Source: Microbacterium oxydans (GTDB lineage: Bacteria; Actinomycetota; Actinomycetes; Actinomycetales; Microbacteriaceae). Taken from it: 64,000 nt of DNA. Both the position numbers and the translations under genes were made by a program. The notes under the pieces are model-generated. The model saw only the letters and a program-made list of their open reading frames with translations. It made no database searches and had not been told where the DNA came from. Positions 1-8,256 of this stretch are shown here, piece after piece (the stretch's first letter is position 1; every line of letters begins with the position of its first letter). The DNA lies in contig NZ_JYIV01000020.1 of assembly GCF_000956405.1 (NCBI RefSeq), forward strand, positions 1-64,000. Direction: 5' to 3'.

Positions 1-66
<66 letters not shown>

Positions 67-308
67 AGAAATGCATACGAACCGGGGAAAAACCGGAACG
101 CAGCGAGTTTGATGCTGACCAAAGAGATAAATCATTGCTGACTATCCGTTGCCAACCCCACAAGGAGGTTGGTCTTTGATCCAAAGGAATTCTCAACTAG
201 CCGAAGCTAGACGAGGATAATTTGGCATTTGACAAGTGCACGCTGTTGAGTTCTCAAGGATCGGATGCTCCCACGACCCAGCCATCACAGCCAGGCCCGC
301 AGGGCAAC
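67..308 (-). ncRNA. rrn operon leader RNA (16S precursor 5' region)
   Basis: This stretch lies between the rrn promoters and 16S. It reads like the conserved Microbacteriaceae rrn leader: the minus strand contains TGAGAACTCAACAGCGTGCA, a typical actinobacterial pre-16S segment, and is AT-richer than the surroundings. Two hairpins are visible: CTAGC-TTCG-GCTAG at 197-210, and a stem with arms CCAACC/GGTTGG at 152-172. Such leaders hold antitermination and RNase III processing signals. I assign that role from position and conservation, not from an identified boxA. Confidence 0.7.
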
Positions 309-314
309 TTCTCT

Positions 315-342
315 ATCTTACCGATCTTGTTTCCGTTGTCAA
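315..342 (-). promoter_or_regulatory. rrn promoter, proximal
   Basis: On the minus strand there is a perfect -35 (TTGACA, 337-342), a 16-bp spacer and a -10 of TAAGAT (315-320). Transcription would begin near 308 and run through the leader into 16S. This is the best sigma-70-type promoter in the window and sits where rrn promoters are expected. Confidence 0.75.
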
Positions 343-490
343 GTCCGAGTTTCTTCGGCCTGACCGTGGGAACGGATCAGCATCCTTCATCCTGTTCACT
401 CTGTGAGTGTGTGGGATTCGGGAGGTGTTAGCTGCTTGACGGGAGCCGGTCCGAGGACCTCCGCTCAACCGTTTGGGGCGAACAAGTAAT

Positions 491-519
491 AAGTTACGCG
501 GGTTCTGGGGTTCCGGCAA
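491..519 (-). promoter_or_regulatory. rrn promoter, distal (candidate)
   Basis: A second minus-strand promoter-like pair: TTGCCG (514-519), a 17-bp spacer and TAACTT (491-496). Tandem promoters are common for rRNA operons. This one is weaker in consensus and would give a transcript about 175 bases longer than the proximal promoter. Confidence 0.4.
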
Positions 520-582
520 ATCAGGGCTGACCGCCGGGCGTGTCGCGCGCCTACGCCCGCGGATCCGGGTGATTCTCCTGCC

Positions 583-1092
583 TCACCCGGCGCGCAAGGG
601 TGTGCTCGTCACGTCGATGCTGCCGAAGGGGAAGGGACTGAAGACCGTCCACGACCCGGAGGTGAATCCCTCCAAGGGGATCTGGAAGAACCAGAAGAGG
701 GAGACGATGATTGCGACCCCCACCAGCGCCGCGATTCCGATGGCTGCGCGGTTCAGTGTCCCGAGGGCAGAGGCTTCGTCGCTTGCCTTCATCACTCGCC
801 CCAGCGTGATCAGCACGATCGCGGCGATGCCGATGTACACCATGGGGCTGGGACGGAGCGCCAGATCGATGCACACGGGCGCCTGGTCGGTCGACTGTCC
901 GTCCGAGTCGATGAAGCCCCCGCTCCCGTCGAAGCCACCGGGGCAATAGCTCCTGCTGGCGACCATGAGTGAGGAGTACACGAAGACGGCGAGCAGTGTC
1001 GTGATCAGGACGCGGCGGATCTCCGCGACGATCTCGATGCCGGGAAGGCCCGTGGCAGCGGCGGTTGCCGACGTGGTCGGTGCGAGCGACAT
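583..1092 (-). CDS. Membrane protein of unknown function, three predicted TM segments
   Basis: A 169-residue protein with hydrophobic segments at about residues 28-46, 84-101 and 117-137. Between the first two is a short loop with two cysteines (about 50 and 74), probably outside and possibly a disulphide. The start is chosen at ATG 1092 because AAGGAGG precedes it by about 6 bases; the frame is open further upstream but has no ribosome site there. It is divergent from the wall protein at 1243. I do not recognise a family. It separates the rrn promoters from the rest of the window. Confidence 0.7.
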   Translation of the reverse strand: MSLAPTTSATAAATGLPGIEIVAEIRRVLITTLLAVFVYSSLMVASRSYCPGGFDGSGGFIDSDGQSTDQAPVCIDLALRPSPMVYIGIAAIVLITLGRVMKASDEASALGTLNRAAIGIAALVGVAIIVSLFWFFQIPLEGFTSGSWTVFSPFPFGSIDVTSTPLRAG

Positions 1093-1242
1093 GAGGGCCT
1101 CCTTGGTGGGCGGTCGTCTCATGATGGCGCAGCATGTGGAGGGAGGGAAGAGTGCGTCCACCGGCGCCCGTGATCGGGCTCTCCCCTGCTCCCCGGAATA
1201 TCGGTAGTGTTCGCCCAGAGCCTGAGCAGAAGGAGGGCAATG

Positions 1243-2184
1243 ATGCCCGCAGCACCCCAGGGTTGGTACGCCGACCCCGAGCACCCCGCACAGCAGCAGC
1301 GCTGGTGGGACGGCACTCAATGGACGATGCACACCGCACCTGTGGGTCAAGCACCGACTGCGGCCGTAGCTGTGACTCCCGTCGAGGCCGTGCCCGCAGG
1401 GGCGAAGTCGTCTCGGATGAAGATCGTCCTCATCGTGGGAGCATTGGTGCTCGCCATCCTCCTGCTCACCCGCAGCCTGGGTGTCATCATGATCCTCGCA
1501 GGGCTGGTTCTCTTCTTCGTCGCCATCTATGGGATCGTGCGCGGCTCGGCGAAGCTCTTTCGCGTGCGCTCGCGCGGAGCGGCGTGGGCTGCTCTGGGGA
1601 TCGCGTTCGTTCTGATGTTCGCGGGGTCCGGAGCGAACGCTGCCCTCGGCGGACCGGGTTCGGACACGACGAGCTCAGGATCGTCGTCGGACGCCAAGCC
1701 GTTCGTCTCCACGCAGACCGAGAAGCCGACTCCCTCTCCCAAGCCCACCACCTTCGAGGAGGTCGAAGAGTCGACGGTCGTTCCTTTCGAGCGGACGACG
1801 GCCGATGATCCGCAGCTCGACGTCGGACAGACCGCCATCACGACAGCCGGTGTCGACGGAACCAAGGTCACCACCTACCGCGTGACCTATGTGGACGGCG
1901 TGGAAGTGCTGCGCGAAGTCATCGGCGAGATCATCACCGTCGCTCCGGTGAACGAGGTGACATCGAACGGAACGCGACAGCCTGCGCCGGCACCGGTGCC
2001 TCTGGTGCAGCCCGCGACTCAGTGCCACTCGAGCTACGCCGGGGTGTGCGTGCCGATCGCGTCGGACGTGGACTGCGCGGGCGGGAGCGGGAACGGACCG
2101 GCGTATGTGCGCGGGCCGCTGCAGGTGGTGGGGCCGGATGTGTACGACCTCGACCGGGACGGTGACGGGATCGCCTGCGACTGA
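1243..2184 (+). CDS. DUF2510 / G5 / Excalibur domain membrane protein
   Basis: A 313-residue modular surface protein. Residues about 5-28 form a DUF2510 motif (PQGWYADP...QRWWDGTQWT). Hydrophobic segments lie at about 54-72, 78-98 and 112-132. A Ser/Thr/Pro linker leads to a G5 domain (about 165-245), a family linked to cell-wall or glycan adhesion. The end is an Excalibur calcium-binding motif (DLDRDGDGIACD). Two ATGs are adjacent (1240, 1243); the second lies about 6 bases after GGAGG and is preferred. Role inferred: a wall-associated protein, substrate unknown. Confidence 0.85.
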   Translation: MPAAPQGWYADPEHPAQQQRWWDGTQWTMHTAPVGQAPTAAVAVTPVEAVPAGAKSSRMKIVLIVGALVLAILLLTRSLGVIMILAGLVLFFVAIYGIVRGSAKLFRVRSRGAAWAALGIAFVLMFAGSGANAALGGPGSDTTSSGSSSDAKPFVSTQTEKPTPSPKPTTFEEVEESTVVPFERTTADDPQLDVGQTAITTAGVDGTKVTTYRVTYVDGVEVLREVIGEIITVAPVNEVTSNGTRQPAPAPVPLVQPATQCHSSYAGVCVPIASDVDCAGGSGNGPAYVRGPLQVVGPDVYDLDRDGDGIACD

Positions 2185-2277
2185 GACAGGCCTGCGCCAC
2201 CACCCGTCGATACGCTAGTCCTCAGCGGGGGCGCGACGCCTCGGGGATCGGGGCCACAGCCTCAGAGGGAGTGCGCA

Positions 2278-3408
2278 ATGACGGGTGAGACCTTCTCTGA
2301 AGACGAGTTCCGCAGTCAGTGGAAAGAGCAGGCGGATGAGATCGGCCGCTTCAACCTCGCCATCTTCGGCAAGACGGGTGTCGGGAAGTCGACGCTGATC
2401 AACGCGATCTTCGGCGAAGAGGTCGCTCCCACCGGAGTCGGCGAGCCCGTGACGATGGACGAGCATCTCTATATCCATCGTTCCGGCTTCCTCGGCCTGC
2501 TCGACACGCGTGGCCTCGAGATCGGCAAGGACACCGATGAGCTGATCCGCGAACTCGGCGACTACCTGAAGACGATGCGCCAGCGGCCTCTCTCCGAGCA
2601 GATCCACGTCGCCTGGTACTGCGTCCGGGCGACGGACCGACGGTTCGAGGACACCGAGGCGGAGTTCATCCGTCGCCTGCACGAGCTCGGCCTGCCCGTC
2701 GTCGCCGTCCTGACACAGGTGCCGTCTCGGAACGGCGAGTATCACGCCGACGCTCTGACCCTGGCGGATCACATCGCCGGGCTCGGCCTGCCGATCGTGG
2801 GCGGTCGTCCGATCCTGGTGATGTCGACGGCGGACGAGTTCACCGGCCAGGTGCAGCACGGGCTCACGGAGCTCGTGGATGCCACGTTTCGCGCAGCTCC
2901 CGAGGGTGTTGAAGCAGCGTTCGCAGCCGCCCAGAAAGTCGATCTGGCAAGAAAGCGCAAGCAAGCTCAAACAGTTGTCCGCGCGGCTGCCACGGCGGCG
3001 TTGACGGTCGGAGCGATCCCGATCCCCGTCGCGGACGCCGGTGTGCTCATCCCCATTCAGCTCGGGATGATGGCGAGGGTCGCGGCGATCTACGGCGTCA
3101 GGGTCGAGACCGCCACGATCGCGGCGACCGCGGCGACCGTCGCCGTCTCTGCCGCAGGACGAAGCGCCGTCGCCGGCCTCCTGAAGTTCATCCCCGGAGC
3201 GGGAACGGTGGTGGGTGGGGTGATCTCGGGCACCGTCGCCAGCACGTTCACCCTGGCGATCGGATACGCGTGGGCGGTGGTCTGCGGTGAACTCACGCAG
3301 GGTCGACTGCGAGGCGTCGATGGTGCGCTCGACAGCAACCTGGTCCGCGAGCTGTTCCAGACGCAGGTCGGCGTGTGGTTCAAGAAGGTGAGTGGCGGGC
3401 GGGGTTGA
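2278..3408 (+). CDS. Era/YfjP-like GTPase with C-terminal DUF697-like hydrophobic domain
   Basis: A 376-residue P-loop GTPase. The Walker A motif GKTGVGKST lies at 31-39 and the G3 motif DTRG at 76-79. The G4 position reads TQVP rather than the usual NKxD/TKxD, so guanine specificity may be relaxed. The C-terminal third (about 235-310) is Ala/Val/Ile-rich and contains an IPIPVADAG...IQLGMMARVAAIYG block typical of DUF697. These proteins are thought to associate with membranes; the cellular role is not established. The start ATG follows GGGAG. It converges on the nuclease gene at 3454. Confidence 0.82.
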   Translation: MTGETFSEDEFRSQWKEQADEIGRFNLAIFGKTGVGKSTLINAIFGEEVAPTGVGEPVTMDEHLYIHRSGFLGLLDTRGLEIGKDTDELIRELGDYLKTMRQRPLSEQIHVAWYCVRATDRRFEDTEAEFIRRLHELGLPVVAVLTQVPSRNGEYHADALTLADHIAGLGLPIVGGRPILVMSTADEFTGQVQHGLTELVDATFRAAPEGVEAAFAAAQKVDLARKRKQAQTVVRAAATAALTVGAIPIPVADAGVLIPIQLGMMARVAAIYGVRVETATIAATAATVAVSAAGRSAVAGLLKFIPGAGTVVGGVISGTVASTFTLAIGYAWAVVCGELTQGRLRGVDGALDSNLVRELFQTQVGVWFKKVSGGRG

Positions 3409-3453
3409 GCGGCGGTCCGCACCCAACCGAGGCGCCGCCACCCACCCTTCGGA

Positions 3454-4539
3454 CTAGTCCTTGTATCTGCGAACGGCCTCGCGGATTCCATCCGCGTGCG
3501 CGTAGATCTCATCGAGCTCTTCGATCGCGTGCCGCGTCTCGACCTTATCCTCGTCCAACAGCCCCAGGTACTTCTGCTTCCCGTTGAAGTGAAGGCGGGC
3601 CACAGGCTTCCGGTTGTTGTCATCGAGCAGCACAGCGAAGTAGCTCTTCGCATCGCGGTGCGTGACGCGCTGCGGCTTGACCTCGCCACAGGCGATCGCC
3701 TTCACGATCTGGTAGCCCTCTAGCTCTTCGAGAGTGGTCTCAATCTCGGTGTCGCGGTCGAGGTCTGCTTCCGCGACCTCAGCACTCGTCGCCGGCGAAG
3801 GGTCTGACGTGTGCGTAATTCCGCTCACGCCGAGGGCGGTCTTCAATCGATCATTCACGCGCTCGTTCAGGAACTGGTGCGCAGCTTTGCCAACCAGCCC
3901 AGTGAACTGCTGCCGCACTTTCTGTGTGTAAGAGCCGTCGTAGACACGCGTTGCGAAGAACTTGATCCACTCGTCCGTCGGCTCGCGGAATTGGCTTGCA
4001 ATCTCTCGCTTCAGAGCTCCGATGTACTTGAGCTCCTCCGCCGCGCTGATGATCGAGTCGAGGTCGAAACTCTCCTTGCTCAGCTTCTGGATCTCGGGAA
4101 TCAAAGTCTCGTCGATGTCCAGCAGGTCGAGGACAAGGAACGGCTTTGCATCCATGCGGTTCGGAGCATCGAGGTCTGTGTAGAAGTGCCAGACAACACC
4201 GTTCGTCAGAACTGCGATGCGCGCGTTCGTGACGGCGAAGTAGCGGAAGAGCTGCGAAGCGTGCTCGATCTTGAGGGATCCCATCGATGGCTTGCACTCG
4301 ATGAGGATCTGAACCTCGCTGTCGCGCATGATGGCGTAGTCAATCTTCTCGCCCTTCTTGGTCCCGACGTCGGCCGTGAACTCGGGGACGACCTCCAGCG
4401 GGTCGAAGACGTCATAGCCAAGAATCGTCGAGATGAACGGCATGACGAATGCGTTCTTCGTCGCCTCCTCCGTCCCGATCGCCGTCGCCTGGTTCTTCAC
4501 CTTCGTTGCGAGGGAATCGAGACGCTCTGAAAACTCCAC
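3454..4539 (-). CDS. HSDR_N-type restriction endonuclease-like protein
   Basis: A 361-residue protein related to the N-terminal nuclease domain of type I restriction HsdR. The PD-(D/E)XK core is visible: D67 in KIDYAIMRD and E81-C-K83 in ILIECKP, followed by the usual ...ASQLFRYFAVTNARIAVLTNG. The C-terminal ~90 residues form a separate conserved domain (IVKAIACGEVKPQRV...ARLHFNGKQKYLG). There is no helicase domain and no HsdM/HsdS nearby, so this is a stand-alone nuclease. GTG start at 4539, 5 bases after GGAG. GC is clearly lower than the flanking genes, which suggests transfer. Divergent from 4609. Confidence 0.82.
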   Translation of the reverse strand: MEFSERLDSLATKVKNQATAIGTEEATKNAFVMPFISTILGYDVFDPLEVVPEFTADVGTKKGEKIDYAIMRDSEVQILIECKPSMGSLKIEHASQLFRYFAVTNARIAVLTNGVVWHFYTDLDAPNRMDAKPFLVLDLLDIDETLIPEIQKLSKESFDLDSIISAAEELKYIGALKREIASQFREPTDEWIKFFATRVYDGSYTQKVRQQFTGLVGKAAHQFLNERVNDRLKTALGVSGITHTSDPSPATSAEVAEADLDRDTEIETTLEELEGYQIVKAIACGEVKPQRVTHRDAKSYFAVLLDDNNRKPVARLHFNGKQKYLGLLDEDKVETRHAIEELDEIYAHADGIREAVRRYKD

Positions 4540-4608
4540 CGTTACTCCGCTCTTCGTTGAACACGCTTTAGTCCAGACGATAGCGGACCTTGGGGTGAAG
4601 CATGTGCG

Positions 4609-5718
4609 GTGCGGCATATCGATATGCTGCGTCGCGTGAGCTCTACGACGCCGGCCCGACTCTCGCTCGAACTGAACGTCACCCAGAAGCGAATCCGCGC
4701 CTTCCTTCGGGAGCAATACGGCAGGCTGCCCGAAAGCCTCAATCGATGGGAACTCGAGGACAGTCAGGCTGACGCGGTGCGGGCTCAGTTCGATCGGCAG
4801 CTCCGACCCACCGACCCGATTGTCTGGGCATTGGAGATCGGCGACACTGTGCTGCGGCGAGAGTTGCACGCTGCCTACAGGGGTCAAGAGCAGGGCGGGA
4901 TCATCACGCCCAAGTCGATTCCCGACATACTCGTCATCACTAGCCCGGAAAGCGGAGCGAGGCACGGGTACGACGCCTTTGAAGGGCTGCAGGGAGACGG
5001 TTCCTTTCTCTACACGGGCGAAGGTCAGTACGGTCCGCAAGTATTCGCCCGCGGGAACGCTGCGCTTCGAGACGCCGCCGTAAACGGCCGCCCCATCCGC
5101 CTGTTCACAAAACAGGGCACCTACGTCACCTACGTAGGGGAGTTCACCACCGGCGAGCCAGCGTTCAGTATCGAGACAATCCCGGACTCCGACGGGAATC
5201 CTCGCGAAGGAATCATCTTCAAGCTCGTTCCGGTTGACGCCGATGTGGAAGCACTCGATGCGCCATCCGCGCCCGCCCCAGAAAGCGCGCAGACCTGCTA
5301 TTGGACACCTCCCGAGTCTTCGTCGTACGTCATCGGAGCACCACTCATCCCTGGCGAGCGCGTCGTCTCCCGAATCGAGTTCAAGTTGCAGACGGAATTC
5401 GGGCAGTGGGTCAAGTCTCGTGGTCAGACGCCTCAGCGCCTTCGCCTGAGCTCCGCAGGAGCCACGATCGAGCCCGATCTCTACGTCTCGGAGTCAGGCT
5501 GGGTCGTCGAAGCGAAGAAGTCGCCCGCTCGCGAATATGTCCGCACCGCGATTGGACAAGTCCTCGACTACTCCCGGCTGGTTCGGGAGTCCGGCAGGCC
5601 CGGAATCCCCGTCATCCTGCTTCCCAGCAGACCAATCGCTCACCTCGAAGCCTTGCTGTCCGATCTGGGCATCCTCCTAGTCGTCCGCGATGACGAGGGG
5701 TTCGTGGTCATCGATTAA
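4609..5718 (+). CDS. ScoMcrA-type SRA domain / PD-(D/E)XK restriction protein (type IV-like)
   Basis: Up to 369 residues. The N-terminus looks like a small DNA-binding helical region (VTQKRIRAFLREQYG). The middle (about 110-205) matches the SRA-like domain of Streptomyces McrA (YDAFEGLQGDGSFLYTGEGQ; ARGNAALRDAAVNGRPIRLF), a reader of modified DNA. The C-terminus carries a nuclease core: D290 in IEPDLYV and E301-x-K303 in VVEAKKS. McrA itself uses an HNH nuclease; here the nuclease is of the PD-(D/E)XK type. Target modification is unknown. The start is uncertain: GTG 4609, ATG 4624 and GTG 4636 are all possible. It overlaps the NUDIX gene tail to tail. Confidence 0.78.
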   Translation: MRHIDMLRRVSSTTPARLSLELNVTQKRIRAFLREQYGRLPESLNRWELEDSQADAVRAQFDRQLRPTDPIVWALEIGDTVLRRELHAAYRGQEQGGIITPKSIPDILVITSPESGARHGYDAFEGLQGDGSFLYTGEGQYGPQVFARGNAALRDAAVNGRPIRLFTKQGTYVTYVGEFTTGEPAFSIETIPDSDGNPREGIIFKLVPVDADVEALDAPSAPAPESAQTCYWTPPESSSYVIGAPLIPGERVVSRIEFKLQTEFGQWVKSRGQTPQRLRLSSAGATIEPDLYVSESGWVVEAKKSPAREYVRTAIGQVLDYSRLVRESGRPGIPVILLPSRPIAHLEALLSDLGILLVVRDDEGFVVID

Positions 5719-6118
5719 GGTCCCCGGCTGCAAGTTCCGCGACTGCAGGCAGGTCCGGGGCAGCCCAATCGAGATCAGGTAGGTCGCTATGAGTAACCCA
5801 ACGCAGTTCATCATGGTCGAGACTCTGCGTCGGTGGCTCTCCAAGCAGCCTGGCGCGAAGACAAATCAGGCGGATCGTGCTCTCGCCGACCCGGGTCTCA
5901 TCGGTTCGAAGTGGGGCGATGACCTCGATGGAGGTGCTGAGCTCTTCTTGTATCTCTCGAACTAAAGCCTCGCTATTCGTCTCACCCTTTTCGAGTTTGC
6001 CCCCGGGAAACTCCCACTTCCCTCCAGCCGCCTTCTCAAGTCGACGGCGGCACGCGAGGATCTTGCCGTCATGCTCGATGACGGCTGCAACGACCTCAAT
6101 AACTCGGCTCTCGCTCAC
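5708..6118 (-). CDS. MutT-like NUDIX hydrolase
   Basis: A 136-residue NUDIX protein. The signature Gx5Ex7REUxEE is complete from G40 to E59 (GKLEKGETNSEALVREIQEE), so it should be an active pyrophosphohydrolase, of the 8-oxo-dGTP/CTP-type MutT branch by length and N-terminal form (VVAAVIEHDGKILACRR). It lies inside the defence-like block, overlapping the SRA gene by 11 bases and divergent from the MazG gene. It could be house-cleaning or a nucleotide-depleting partner of the nucleases; sequence alone does not decide. Confidence 0.87.
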   Translation of the reverse strand: MSESRVIEVVAAVIEHDGKILACRRRLEKAAGGKWEFPGGKLEKGETNSEALVREIQEELSTSIEVIAPLRTDETRVGESTIRLICLRARLLGEPPTQSLDHDELRWVTHSDLPDLDWAAPDLPAVAELAAGDLNR

Positions 6119-6187
6119 TACGCCTCCGGAAGCAAGCTAACAGGGAGTGCTCTCGGGCCCCTACCCCGACCCTGCTAGCGTCGCATC

Positions 6188-6523
6188 ATGCCGTCGCCGC
6201 AGACTCTCGCCGCCCTCCGCGCCTTCGTAGCTGAGCGCGACTGGGATCAATTCCACTCGCCGGAGAACCTCGCCAAGAGCATCTCGATTGAGGCCGGCGA
6301 ACTCCTCGAGTGCTTCCAGTGGTCGCCTGACTTCGAGCAGGACCAGGTGGAAGCGGAGCTCGCGGATGTCGTCACCTACTGCATCCACCTCGCGAACAAG
6401 ATCGGCGTAGACCTCGACGACATCATCATGAAGAAGTTGGAGTCGACGAAGGCGAAGTATCCCGTCGAGCTGGCCAAGGGCCGCATGACCAAGTACACCA
6501 AGCTTTCCGAGGCGCCGGAGTGA
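6188..6523 (+). CDS. MazG-like nucleotide pyrophosphohydrolase
   Basis: A 111-residue all-alpha NTP pyrophosphatase. The metal-binding pattern is present: E35-x-x-E38 (SIEAGELLE) and E57-x-x-D60 (AELADVVTY). Its size fits the single-domain RS21-C6/dCTPase-like branch. A -10-like TAGCGT lies about 10 bases before the ATG and no clear ribosome site is seen, so the message may be leaderless. The stop overlaps the GTG of the next gene, so the two products are translationally coupled and probably act together. Confidence 0.88.
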   Translation: MPSPQTLAALRAFVAERDWDQFHSPENLAKSISIEAGELLECFQWSPDFEQDQVEAELADVVTYCIHLANKIGVDLDDIIMKKLESTKAKYPVELAKGRMTKYTKLSEAPE

Positions 6524-8256
6524 CAGATTTCAGCATCCAGCGCCTCCCTTTCCGCCGCGACGCCGTTGATACGTGGGCGCGCGACGACGCCCGGCACACT
6601 AATTGGCCTGTTGTCTATGTAATCGAAGGCGACGCCCAGCGCAGCTCTCCTGGACTCTACGTCGGCGAGACAGTGAGCGCTGCCACCCGCATGCGTCAGC
6701 ACCTCGCCGGCTCGAAGAAGAACGAGTCGCTTGAGTCGATCCGCGTCGTCGTGGATCACACGTTCAACAAGTCAGTCTGTCTCGACCTTGAATCGCATCT
6801 CATTCGCTGGTTCTCGGGCGACGGCCAGTACCGCATCCTCAATGGCAACGACGGTCTGACAGATGCTCAGTACTACGACCGCGCCCTCTACCGTGAGTCC
6901 TTCCGCGACGTGTTCGAGGCGCTACGCGCAGAGGGACTCTTCTCGCGCAGCATCCCGCAAATCGAGAACTCCGACCTGTTCAAGCTTTCGCCCTTCAAAG
7001 CGCTGACCGATGACCAAGGCATCGCGATCATGGACATCCTGGAAGGTCTGCTCGAAGATCTTCAGGACCCCGGCGCTCGGTCGACGCTGGTAGTCCAAGG
7101 CGATCCGGGGACTGGCAAGACGATCATCGCGATCTTCCTGATGAAGTTGCTCGCCGATATCCGGGACTACGACGACCGCGACGGAGTCGAGCCGGACTCG
7201 ATGTTCTCGGAGTTCTTCGTCCCCGAGAATCGCGAGCTGCTCAAAACTCTTCGCATGGCTCTCGTGATCCCACAGCAGTCTCTGCGAATGTCGGTGAAGA
7301 AGGTCTTCAAGAAGACCCCCAAGCTCGATGCTGCGATGGTGATGTCACCGTTCCAGCTCGGTGAATCGGACGAGACTTTCGACCTCGTCCTCGTCGACGA
7401 GACCCATCGCCTCGGACAACGAGCCAACCAAGCATCAGGCGTGCAAAACAAGAAGTTCCGGGAGATCAACGAGGCGCTGTTCGGAAGCGACGACCCTCGC
7501 CACACTCAGCTCGACTGGATCAAGGCTCGGAGCAAGCATCGGCTCCTGCTCGTCGATGGGGAGCAGAGTGTGCGACCTCATGATCTTTCCCCGGCGGCAC
7601 TTAGTACAGAGATCGCCGGAGCGAAGGACGCGCACCGCTTCTTCCGGCTGACGACCCAGATGCGCGTGCAGGCTGGCGCAGACTATGTCGAGTTCGTGCG
7701 CGCCGTCCTGCGGGATGAAGCGCGGTCGCTCCCTGACCTCGGCGAGTATGAGCTCCGCCTCTTCGACAACCTCGGAGAGATGCGCGATGCCATCCGCCAG
7801 AAGGATGCCGAGGTAGGCCTTTCCCGCCTCGTCGCAGGCTACGCGTGGGATTGGGTGTCAAAGAAGAACCCTGACGCCTTCGACATCGAGCTTGACGGTG
7901 AGCGACTGCGGTGGAACGGCACGGATAGGGACTGGATCAACTCGAAGGGGTCACTTGAGGAAGTCGGCTCGATCCACACCGTGCAGGGATACGACCTGAA
8001 CTACGCCGGCGTCATCATAGGTCCGGACCTCCGCCTCGACCCGGCAACTGGGAGGATCGTTGCTGATCGCGAGAGCTATCGGGACAAGAAGGGCAAGGAG
8101 AACACCGGGCACCTGAAGCATGCATTCGGGGACGGCGACCTGCTGACGTTCATCCGGAACATCTATGGAGTGCTGTTGACGCGGGGGATGCGTGGAACTT
8201 ACATCTACGTGTGCGATCCAGCCCTGAGAGAGCGGCTGGCGGCGCTCATCCTCTAG
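6520..8256 (+). CDS. GIY-YIG nuclease fused to a DUF2075 (Schlafen-like) helicase/ATPase
   Basis: A 578-residue fusion. Residues about 30-112 form a GIY-YIG nuclease (VVYVIEG...GLYVGET, R57/R59, E91, N108 region). The rest is DUF2075: Walker A GDPGTGKT at 194-201, Walker B LVLVDETH at 289-296, and late helicase motifs around GSIHTVQGYDLNYAGVIIG and LLTRGMRGTYIYVCD. The GTG start overlaps the MazG stop (GTGA). Such fusions occur in defence islands; the substrate is unknown. The 3' end overlaps the MerR gene tail to tail by 11 bases, which marks the right edge of the lower-GC block. Confidence 0.88.
   Translation: MTDFSIQRLPFRRDAVDTWARDDARHTNWPVVYVIEGDAQRSSPGLYVGETVSAATRMRQHLAGSKKNESLESIRVVVDHTFNKSVCLDLESHLIRWFSGDGQYRILNGNDGLTDAQYYDRALYRESFRDVFEALRAEGLFSRSIPQIENSDLFKLSPFKALTDDQGIAIMDILEGLLEDLQDPGARSTLVVQGDPGTGKTIIAIFLMKLLADIRDYDDRDGVEPDSMFSEFFVPENRELLKTLRMALVIPQQSLRMSVKKVFKKTPKLDAAMVMSPFQLGESDETFDLVLVDETHRLGQRANQASGVQNKKFREINEALFGSDDPRHTQLDWIKARSKHRLLLVDGEQSVRPHDLSPAALSTEIAGAKDAHRFFRLTTQMRVQAGADYVEFVRAVLRDEARSLPDLGEYELRLFDNLGEMRDAIRQKDAEVGLSRLVAGYAWDWVSKKNPDAFDIELDGERLRWNGTDRDWINSKGSLEEVGSIHTVQGYDLNYAGVIIGPDLRLDPATGRIVADRESYRDKKGKENTGHLKHAFGDGDLLTFIRNIYGVLLTRGMRGTYIYVCDPALRERLAALIL

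Noticed and set aside
3454-8256. A complete type I restriction-modification system.
   Set aside because: There is an HSDR_N nuclease but no helicase part, no HsdM methylase and no HsdS specificity subunit.
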